Positions 7,570 through 11,810 of a DNA stretch of 11,810 bases are shown here, piece after piece. Made by a program: the position numbers and the translations under genes. The notes under the pieces are model-generated. The model ran no database searches, was not told the DNA's origin, and worked only from the letters and a program-made list of their open reading frames with translations. Within the stretch, counting starts at the first letter, position 1. Every line of letters starts with the position of its first letter. The DNA is from Halococcaceae archaeon (lineage in GTDB: Archaea > Halobacteriota > Halobacteria > Halobacteriales > Halalkalicoccaceae): contig SKWB01000281.1 of NCBI GenBank assembly GCA_007129135.1, positions 1-11,810 on the forward strand, written 5' to 3'.

Positions 7570-8394
7570 ATGTACGGCGTCGTCACGCGAAACGAGGAGG
7601 AGGTCTCCTGGCCGGAGTTCGATCTCGGGTTCTACGAGGTGAAAGACGTCACGGGACGGGCCGCCGCACCGATCCCCGAGGCGGTCAACATGGTCTCGTG
7701 TTTCGGGGACAGTTCGGCAGGGGAGAGCTCGCCCGAACTCGTTCCGGTGGACGAGGAGGGGAACAGGGCCACGAGGGAACAGCCGTACTTCGACTGGGGC
7801 TACGTCTGTCCGAGCAGGGATCGGTACAGGGAGGGGCTGTTGGAGATCGTCTCGGACGCGGCCGCGGTAAACGAGGACGTCCGGCTCGACGACGTGGGCT
7901 TTCCCCGTCAGGGCTACTGTCACTGTGAGGTCTGTCGCGACCGGTTCGCGGAGAGCGAGCACGACGACTGGGGCGAGTGGCGCGCGTCGGTGATCACGGG
8001 CTTCGTCGCCGAGGCGACGACGAGGATCCCCGGTCGGACCTACCTCACGCTCTACCCCGATCCGTATCCGGGACACCTCTACGACCGTGCAGGGCTCGAC
8101 CTCCCGGCGCTCGAACCGTACGTCGACGAGTTCGTCGTCCCGCTCTACGACATGGCCTACTCGACGACCTACTGGCTGGAGGTGATCGCGAGCGGCTTCG
8201 CGAGCGCCCTCGAGACGCCCTTCAGCGTCGAACTCTACGCGGTGGACGTCGACGTCGACCGGCTGATCCACGCCACCGAGGTCGCCGAGGAGTACGGCGA
8301 GGATGTCTTCTTCGGCTACGACGCCTCGAACGCGCAGGCGGCGCTCAGACGGATGCGAGCCGACAGGAACGAGGGCGTCTCACACGGCCTCTGA
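7570..8394 (+). CDS. Uncharacterised protein, probable TIM-barrel (glycosidase-like) fold
   Basis: A 274-residue soluble protein that I cannot assign to a characterised family. No signal peptide or membrane helix is visible. It shows alternating strands and helices typical of a TIM barrel, e.g. VRLDDVGF (104-111), RTYLTLYPDPYP (156-167), DEFVVPLYDMAYSTTYW (186-202), FSVELYAVDV (218-227) and EDVFFGYDASN (244-254). The most distinctive piece is DDVGFPRQGYCHCEVCRDRF (107-126): acidic residues on a strand end, then C-H-C-x-x-C and an aromatic. Similar CxCxxCxxxF strings occur after strand 4 in several glycoside-hydrolase-like barrels, where the cysteines are structural or bind metal. Asp107 and Asp108 would then be near the active site. 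It follows the tenA pair by 56 bases but has its own TATA-like box, so a link to thiamine salvage is only positional. The ATG is supported by promoter spacing. Confidence 0.6.
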   Translation: MYGVVTRNEEEVSWPEFDLGFYEVKDVTGRAAAPIPEAVNMVSCFGDSSAGESSPELVPVDEEGNRATREQPYFDWGYVCPSRDRYREGLLEIVSDAAAVNEDVRLDDVGFPRQGYCHCEVCRDRFAESEHDDWGEWRASVITGFVAEATTRIPGRTYLTLYPDPYPGHLYDRAGLDLPALEPYVDEFVVPLYDMAYSTTYWLEVIASGFASALETPFSVELYAVDVDVDRLIHATEVAEEYGEDVFFGYDASNAQAALRRMRADRNEGVSHGL

Positions 8395-8398
8395 GCGA

Positions 8399-8962
8399 TC
8401 AGGTCCCGAACCGACGCTCGCGCCAGGCGAGGAGGTCCTCTCTGTCCCTGGTGTCCTCCGGGAGTGCGTCGAACCACGCGGCGTCGGATATCTCGCCGTC
8501 GGGGTCCGAAACCGTCGGATCGGTCGTCTCCGCCTCCGCCGCGAAGACGGGGAGGACGCCCCACGTCGTGTACTCGGCACACTCGATCCCGATCCGGGTG
8601 AGCACCGCGAGGCCGTCGTAGCTGGCCTCGATCCCCGCCTCCTCGGCGAGTTCGCGGCGGGCGGTCTCGTGGAAGCTCTCGTCGGCCTCCACCTCGCCGC
8701 CCGGGAGCACCCACATGTCGATCCCCTCGTGGCGCACCAGGAGGAGCGAGCCGTCGGGTCGATAGACGATCGTGTGTGCGCCGTACGGTGCGCCGGTGGT
8801 CGAGACGCGGTCGACGAGCGTGCGAAACCGTCGCCGCGAGACGTGACGGCCCCGCTCGAACTCGAGGTCGGGATCGTACCGGTCGGTGAGTCGGTGGTAG
8901 GCCTGTTCGGCCTGCTGGTTCGCCTCGCTCGCGCGAAACCAGAGTTCGTCGACGGTGGTCAT
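8399..8962 (-). CDS. Nudix hydrolase
   Basis: A 187-residue enzyme expected to hydrolyse a nucleoside diphosphate linked to another moiety, with Mg2+. The Nudix box is perfect: G89, E95, R103-E104-L105, E107-E108, G110-I111, matching Gx5Ex7REUxEExGU, and it is preceded by WVLPGGE. Residues 1-55 are a helical, charged N-terminal extension (EANQQAEQAYHRLTDRY, then GRHVSRRRFRTLVDRV) seen in many haloarchaeal Nudix proteins; its function is unknown. The substrate cannot be deduced. The gene converges on the TIM-barrel-like gene with four bases between stops and is divergent from the small SH3-like gene. The ATG at 8962 gives the normal N-terminus MTTVDELW. Confidence 0.93.
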   Translation of the reverse strand: MTTVDELWFRASEANQQAEQAYHRLTDRYDPDLEFERGRHVSRRRFRTLVDRVSTTGAPYGAHTIVYRPDGSLLLVRHEGIDMWVLPGGEVEADESFHETARRELAEEAGIEASYDGLAVLTRIGIECAEYTTWGVLPVFAAEAETTDPTVSDPDGEISDAAWFDALPEDTRDREDLLAWRERRFGT

Positions 8963-8981
8963 CGTCCGCCCGGAGGGTCGT

Positions 8982-9007
8982 GTTCGATTCCGTTCGATCG
9001 GTTCATA
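8982..9007. repeat. Phased short repeats GTTCGAT in the Nudix/SH3 divergent region
   Basis: GTTCGAT occurs at 8982-8988 and 8992-8998, ten bases apart, and GTTCATA follows at 9001-9007. The spacing is about one helical turn. The site sits 20-45 bases before the Nudix start, where a regulator could bind, but chance is not excluded. Confidence 0.3.
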
Positions 9008-9062
9008 TCGGTGTGAAGGAGGGGCGAGCCAATAACGCTTCGACCGGCAGGGAGAAACGGTC

Positions 9063-9070
9063 CGTTTTTA
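9063..9070 (+). promoter_or_regulatory. TATA-like box for the SH3-like/COG1325 pair
   Basis: CGTTTTTA is centred about 28 bases before the ATG at 9095. A GGAGGGG string lies only a few bases before that ATG; with this promoter it would fall at or upstream of the transcript start, so it may not act as a ribosome binding site. Confidence 0.55.
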
Positions 9071-9094
9071 CGCGACCGCCAGGTACGGAGGGGT

Positions 9095-9286
9095 ATGAGC
9101 TTCGAGGAAGACGACCGCGTGGTGCTCTCGGACGACCACAGCGAGTTCGACGGCCAGGAGGGCACCGTCACGCAGGTGATGGAGACGATGTTCGGCGACG
9201 CGACCTACACCGTGAGCTTCGACGAGGGCCAGGAGACCGGCGTCCCCGAAGACGCCCTCTCGGCGGCCGACGAGACAGAAGAGTAG
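9095..9286 (+). CDS. Small conserved haloarchaeal protein, SH3-like barrel (DUF1918-like layout)
   Basis: A 63-residue acidic protein that looks like a single small beta barrel: DRVVLSDDHSEFDGQEGTVT (7-26), a second hairpin ATYTVSFDEGQETGVPED (36-53) and an acidic tail. The pattern V-x-x-G-x-x-G-x-V, then a strand pair ending in a 'VP..AL' turn, resembles KOW/SH3-type modules and DUF1918 proteins, which suggests binding to nucleic acid or protein; that is inference. It starts at an ATG with a good TATA spacing and is followed after nine bases by the COG1325-type RNA-binding gene, probably on the same transcript. I do not know a tested function. Confidence 0.75.
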   Translation: MSFEEDDRVVLSDDHSEFDGQEGTVTQVMETMFGDATYTVSFDEGQETGVPEDALSAADETEE

Positions 9287-9295
9287 CGAGACGGG

Positions 9296-9724
9296 ATGGC
9301 AAGCGTACCGCTGCACTACGTCGACCTCCGCGCGTTCTGCTACGCCACCGAGGACGACAAACGGGTCGAGGACGCCCTTCGAACGTATCTCCCCGAGGGG
9401 TTCCCGATCGAACGCGCCGAGACCGAGGGCTTCCACGGCGACCGCATCCTCGTCCTCTCGGCGCGCGTCGAGACCGCAGACGAGATCCGCGTCGTGCTCG
9501 ACCGGCTCCGCGAACTCCCGGACATAGAGCGCTTCACGGCGGAGCTCGACGACCGGGTGACCGAGAACTGCGAGTTCTACGTGACGCTCGACAAGCAGGC
9601 GGCCTTTCGCGGCGAGGTCGCCCGCGGCGACGGCCTCACGCTCCGGGCGAAGGTCGAAGCCTACCCCGCGAAGAAGGAATCGGCGGTCGAGAACGTGAAG
9701 CAGGTGCTCGCCGGCGAGTACTGA
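9296..9724 (+). CDS. RNA-binding protein, predicted exosome-associated (COG1325 type)
   Basis: A 142-residue cytoplasmic protein of the archaeal family described as a predicted exosome subunit or RNA-binding protein with a dsRBD-like fold. Visible landmarks are VPLHYVDLRAFCYATED (4-20), FHGDRILVLSARVE (46-59), a helix DEIRVVLDRLREL (62-74), FYVTLDKQAAFRGE (94-107) and the C-terminal LRAKVEAYPAKKE (116-128), with basic residues suited to RNA. The assignment rests on this overall pattern rather than on a catalytic motif, and a role with the exosome is a published prediction for the family, not a fact shown here. It begins nine bases after the SH3-like gene, so the two are likely co-transcribed. 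Confidence 0.8.
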   Translation: MASVPLHYVDLRAFCYATEDDKRVEDALRTYLPEGFPIERAETEGFHGDRILVLSARVETADEIRVVLDRLRELPDIERFTAELDDRVTENCEFYVTLDKQAAFRGEVARGDGLTLRAKVEAYPAKKESAVENVKQVLAGEY

Positions 9725-9746
9725 TCGAACAGGGACCGGACGCGCG

Positions 9747-9762
9747 GTTCGGATGGCCGAAC
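9747..9762 (+). other. Small hairpin after the RNA-binding gene
   Basis: GTTCGG and CCGAAC flank the loop ATGG, 22 bases after the upstream stop codon. It has no following T-run, so it is a poor terminator; it could be a 3'-end structure or chance in GC-rich DNA. Confidence 0.3.
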
Positions 9763-9802
9763 TGTCCCCTCTCGCCGGGGGAACACGCGCCGGAACCCAC
9801 GG

Positions 9803-9810
9803 CCTTTTCC
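9803..9810 (+). promoter_or_regulatory. TATA-like box for the His-containing lipoprotein gene
   Basis: CCTTTTCC is centred about 27 bases before the ATG at 9834. It supports that ATG rather than the in-frame ATG at 9753. Confidence 0.45.
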
Positions 9811-9833
9811 GGAGCAGGGACGAACGAGTCGGT

Positions 9834-10334
9834 ATGGTTGAAGGCCCTCACACCCCCTCCAGACGCGCGTTCGTCGGCGCGCTCGGTGCGGGGTCGCTCG
9901 CCGCGCTCGCCGGCTGCGCTGCGGCCCGAGAACGGGCGCCGTTTCTCGGGAGCGACGAAGACGAAGACGGGATCCACGAACACGGCTACCTCTTCGTCGA
10001 GGTGGACGGCGAGGAGGTCGACTTCTCCGAGTCGAAGTACGTCATCGAGGAGTCCGACGCGGCACCGGAGTTCCACTTCCACGACTACGACGAGGACGAA
10101 CGCTGGCACATGGAGGGGGAGTGGCTCACGCTCTCCGAGGCGCTCGACCTGCTGGCCGAGATGGAGTACGCGGCCGAGAACGGTGCGCACGTCCTCACGG
10201 TAGAGGGGGAGGTATACGACGAACGCGACGGCGACGAGATCACGATCACGGAACGAGACGACGGCGAGATCGAACCCGAGGAGTACGAGCTCCGGGACGG
10301 TCAGGTGATCGAGATCACCGTCGACTCCGCGTAG
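9834..10334 (+). CDS. Tat-exported lipoprotein of unknown function with a His-containing domain
   Basis: A 166-residue protein I do not recognise beyond its export signal. It has a twin-arginine motif SRRAFVG (9-15), a hydrophobic stretch and a lipobox LAGC (C28), so it should be Tat-exported and lipid-anchored. The mature part is strongly acidic and beta-rich: HGYLFVEVDGEEVDF (50-64), EFHFHDYDEDERWHMEG (79-95), a helix LSEALDLLAEMEYA (100-113) and HVLTVEGEVYDE (119-130). Histidines 48, 50, 81, 83 and 92 with many carboxylates could bind a metal, which is inference. The ATG at 9834 is chosen because the Tat motif then lies at residue 10 and a promoter-like box fits; the earlier ATG at 9753 would add 27 residues ahead of the signal. 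Confidence 0.8.
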   Translation: MVEGPHTPSRRAFVGALGAGSLAALAGCAAARERAPFLGSDEDEDGIHEHGYLFVEVDGEEVDFSESKYVIEESDAAPEFHFHDYDEDERWHMEGEWLTLSEALDLLAEMEYAAENGAHVLTVEGEVYDERDGDEITITERDDGEIEPEEYELRDGQVIEITVDSA

Positions 10335-10335
10335 C

Positions 10336-10413
10336 TCACCCGACCGGGACCGTCTCGCTCTCGATCCGCTCGCCGGTCGTGGGGTTCGTGCTCTCGATGG
10401 TGGTACCACCGAA
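10336..10413 (-). pseudogene. Possible aldehyde dehydrogenase N-terminal relic
   Basis: On the minus strand this stretch translates as FGG, then TTIESTNPTTGERIESETVPVG and a TGA, one base away from the stop of the convergent lipoprotein gene. 'IESTNPTTGE' closely resembles the first strand of haloarchaeal aldehyde and succinate-semialdehyde dehydrogenases, which typically read 'IES.NPATGE'. No ATG or GTG precedes it in frame; the frame is closed by a TGA at 10474-10476 further upstream. About 22 residues are recognisable, so it may be a remnant of a deleted gene, the end of an unknown small gene, or chance. Confidence 0.3.
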
Positions 10414-10455
10414 CAGCGGTGACAGGCACGCAGCCGTAGGGCCGGCAGGCGAACC

Positions 10456-10477
10456 GTGAAACCGCCACCGGTTTCAC
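10456..10477. promoter_or_regulatory. Perfect 9-bp inverted repeat over the rnp3 promoter (operator candidate)
   Basis: GTGAAACCG (10456-10464), a four-base spacer CCAC, and CGGTTTCAC (10469-10477) form a perfect palindrome with 9-base arms. The right arm contains the TATA-like box GGTTTCAC. A dimeric regulator bound here would cover the promoter; it may also simply mark two opposed promoter boxes. Confidence 0.45.
10470..10477 (+). promoter_or_regulatory. TATA-like box of the RNase P operon
   Basis: GGTTTCAC is centred about 25 bases before the rnp3 ATG at 10499, so the operon message is predicted to be leaderless. Confidence 0.5.
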
Positions 10478-10498
10478 CCCGTCGCGAGAACGGTCCGT

Positions 10499-11197
10499 AT
10501 GTACGAGGCGGTCACCGCCTACCCGGCGGGCGAGTCCACCGTTTCCCGCTTCGCCCGCACCGCGAGCGAGTACGGCTACGACGGCCTCGTCGTCAGGAAC
10601 GGTCACGAGGTCGAGTTCGACACGGCGGCGATCGGGGGCGCCTACGGTCTCGACGTGGTCTACGGGATCGAGATCGAGGCCGACTCGCCGGAGGTGGCCG
10701 CGGGCGCGGTCGGCGGCCGTCGGGACGAGGCGACGGTGCTCTCGCTCGTCGGGGGGAGCGACGCGCTCAACCGGTTCGCCACGGAGGAGGAACGCCTCGA
10801 CGTGCTCTCGCGTCCGATGGCCTCGGGCGGGGGGTTCAACCACGTGCTCGCGAAGGCCGCGGCGAGGAACGACGTCCGCGTCGAGTTCGACCTCGGGTCG
10901 GTGCTCCGTGCGACCGGCGGTTCCCGCGTCCGAGCGATCCGCGACCTGCGTCTGCTCCGAAAACTGGTGAGGAAGTACGACGTTCCGTTCGTCGTGAGCG
11001 CGACCGCCCGCTCGCACCTCGAACTGCGCGCGCCGCGCGAACTCGTCGCCGTCGGCGAGACCGTCGGGTTTTCGCGTGCAGAGATCGAACGCGGGCTCCG
11101 CGAGTGGGGAGCGATCGCCGAGCGCACCAGGACGATCCGTTCCGAGTCGTTCATTGAGCCGGGCGTGCGTAGGGGGCCGTATGAAGAGGAGCGTTGA
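10499..11197 (+). CDS. rnp3: Ribonuclease P protein component 3 (RPP30 homologue)
   Basis: A 232-residue protein subunit of archaeal RNase P, which removes 5' leaders from pre-tRNAs together with the catalytic RNA. It has the RPP30 layout, a PHP-like TIM barrel: MYEAVTAYPAGEST (1-14), YGYDGLVVRN (25-34), GIEIEA (56-61), NRFATEEERLDVLSRP (91-106), FNHVLAKAAARNDVRVEFDLG (113-133), LRLLRKLVRKYDVPFVVSATA (150-170) and RAPRELVAVGETVGFSRAEI (177-196). Length matches haloarchaeal homologues. Co-location with rnp2 at the window end supports the call. The ATG at 10499 is at leaderless spacing from the TATA-like box. Its last 17 bases overlap the following methyltransferase gene. Confidence 0.95.
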   Translation: MYEAVTAYPAGESTVSRFARTASEYGYDGLVVRNGHEVEFDTAAIGGAYGLDVVYGIEIEADSPEVAAGAVGGRRDEATVLSLVGGSDALNRFATEEERLDVLSRPMASGGGFNHVLAKAAARNDVRVEFDLGSVLRATGGSRVRAIRDLRLLRKLVRKYDVPFVVSATARSHLELRAPRELVAVGETVGFSRAEIERGLREWGAIAERTRTIRSESFIEPGVRRGPYEEER

Positions 11198-11783
11198 GGA
11201 GCACGCCGGACGGTTCGACGAGAAGGCCGCCGAGTACGACGACGGCGGGAGCCCGGAGTACGAGGCCTGCCGCGACCTCGTGGTGGCTCACGCCGCCCCC
11301 GGATCGGACGAGACGGTGCTCGACCTGGGCTGTGGGACGGGCGCGATCGCGCTCGCGTTGGCGGCCGACGCGGAACGCGTGATCGGCCGGGACGTGAGCG
11401 AGGGGATGTTGGAGCAGGCGCGCCGGAAGGCCGAGGAAGCGGGCATCGAGAACGTGGAGTTCGCCGAAGGGAGCTTCAGGAGTCCGAACGTCGGTGACGA
11501 GGTGGACGTCATCACCTCGAACTTCGCGATGCACCACGTCGACGACGCGGCGAAACGTGAGGCGATCGAGGTGATCGCCGGTCTCGGCGCCCGGAAGCTC
11601 GTCCTCGGGGACGTGATGTTCTTCGGCCACCCCGACCCGGAGGAGCCGTACTACAGCCCGGCGGTCGACGATCCGGCGACGGTGGGTACCCTCGCCGAGG
11701 CGTTCACCGACGCCGGCTTCGCGCTCACGGCCGTCGAGCGGGTCCACGACCAGGTGGGCGTGCTGGTCGGCGAGCGGGTATGA
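11181..11783 (+). CDS. Class I SAM-dependent methyltransferase in the RNase P operon
   Basis: A 200-residue Rossmann-type methyltransferase. Motif I is VLDLGCGTGA (46-55), an acidic residue ends the second strand (Asp71 in GRDVSEGML), and motif IV-like SNFAMHHVDD (113-122) follows, with FRSPNVGDEVDVI (99-111) between. The substrate is not evident: the motif IV sequence is not the DPPY/NPPY of N-methyltransferases and resembles small-molecule or ubiquinone-type methyltransferases. The ATG at 11181 is the best start; it lies 17 bases before the rnp3 stop with AGGGGG a few bases upstream, and the next in-frame start would cut into the fold. Its stop overlaps the rnp2 start by ATGA. Its place between two RNase P subunits suggests a tRNA or RNP link, but that is inference. 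Confidence 0.88.
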   Translation: MKRSVEEHAGRFDEKAAEYDDGGSPEYEACRDLVVAHAAPGSDETVLDLGCGTGAIALALAADAERVIGRDVSEGMLEQARRKAEEAGIENVEFAEGSFRSPNVGDEVDVITSNFAMHHVDDAAKREAIEVIAGLGARKLVLGDVMFFGHPDPEEPYYSPAVDDPATVGTLAEAFTDAGFALTAVERVHDQVGVLVGERV

Positions 11784-11810
11784 AACACCTCCCGAAACAC
11801 CTCCGGCCCA
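11780..11810 (+). CDS. rnp2: Ribonuclease P protein component 2 (POP5 homologue), 3' truncated by window
   Basis: Only the first ten codons are present, reading MKHLPKHLRP before the window ends. This is the usual beginning of haloarchaeal RNase P component 2, and the position right after rnp3 and a methyltransferase fits the haloarchaeal gene order I recall. Its ATG overlaps the methyltransferase stop as ATGA, which implies translational coupling. The call rests on ten residues plus gene order. Confidence 0.7.
   Translation, partial: MKHLPKHLRP

Noticed and set aside
9790..9812. CCGGAA...TTCCGG inverted repeat overlapping the lipoprotein gene's promoter-like box.
   Set aside because: Six-base arms made of common GC-rich words with an 11-base spacer; too weak to call an operator.
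9753..9833. An upstream ATG extending the His-containing lipoprotein by 27 residues.
   Set aside because: It would bury the Tat signal inside the protein and leave the promoter-like box within the coding region.
10301..11017. A 238-codon minus-strand open frame opposite rnp3.
   Set aside because: It lies antisense to a well-identified RNase P subunit and has no recognisable domain.
11181..11783. Methyltransferase as an N6-adenine DNA methylase of a restriction system.
   Set aside because: There is no DPPY/NPPY motif, no restriction partner, and the setting is a housekeeping RNase P operon.

Overview
This window is chromosomal DNA from a haloarchaeon (class Halobacteria). The evidence is the very high GC content, the strongly acidic proteins, T-rich archaeal promoter boxes about 25-30 bases ahead of start codons (leaderless transcripts), Tat-type lipoprotein signals, and families typical of haloarchaea. 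I cannot name the genus. No tRNA, rRNA, insertion sequence, integrase or CRISPR array is visible. Apart from one possible gene relic the region looks like ordinary, densely packed core genome.

Layout, left to right. (1) The C-terminal part of a thioredoxin-fold protein that has lost its CxxC motif, then a long acidic FKBP-type prolyl isomerase and an MFS transporter, all on the plus strand. (2) A minus-strand RecA/KaiC-like protein with no recognisable Walker A motif; its stop codon directly abuts that of the transporter. It is divergent from (3) the pyrB-pyrI operon for both subunits of aspartate carbamoyltransferase, followed by a Tat lipoprotein HtrA-type serine protease. (4) Two overlapping TenA-family genes, one with the active-site cysteine (TenA_C type) and one with a glutamate near that site (TenA_E type), followed by an uncharacterised probable TIM-barrel protein with a CHCxxC motif. 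(5) A minus-strand Nudix hydrolase, divergent from a small SH3-like protein and an archaeal RNA-binding protein (COG1325 type). (6) A small His-containing Tat lipoprotein of unknown function. A minus-strand stretch resembling an aldehyde dehydrogenase N-terminus lies just after it. (7) An RNase P operon: rnp3, a class I methyltransferase that overlaps it by 17 bases, and the first ten codons of rnp2, where the window ends.

Themes. Pyrimidine biosynthesis (pyrBI) and probable thiamine-pyrimidine salvage (the TenA pair) sit near each other but have their own promoters. RNA metabolism is represented by rnp3, rnp2 and the COG1325 protein. Protein quality control is represented by the FKBP and the HtrA protease. 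The best candidates for something new are the tandem TenA_C/TenA_E pair with the neighbouring TIM-barrel protein, the perfect 9-base inverted repeat across the rnp3 promoter, the methyltransferase embedded between two RNase P subunits, and the two proteins that keep a fold but lack its usual motif.
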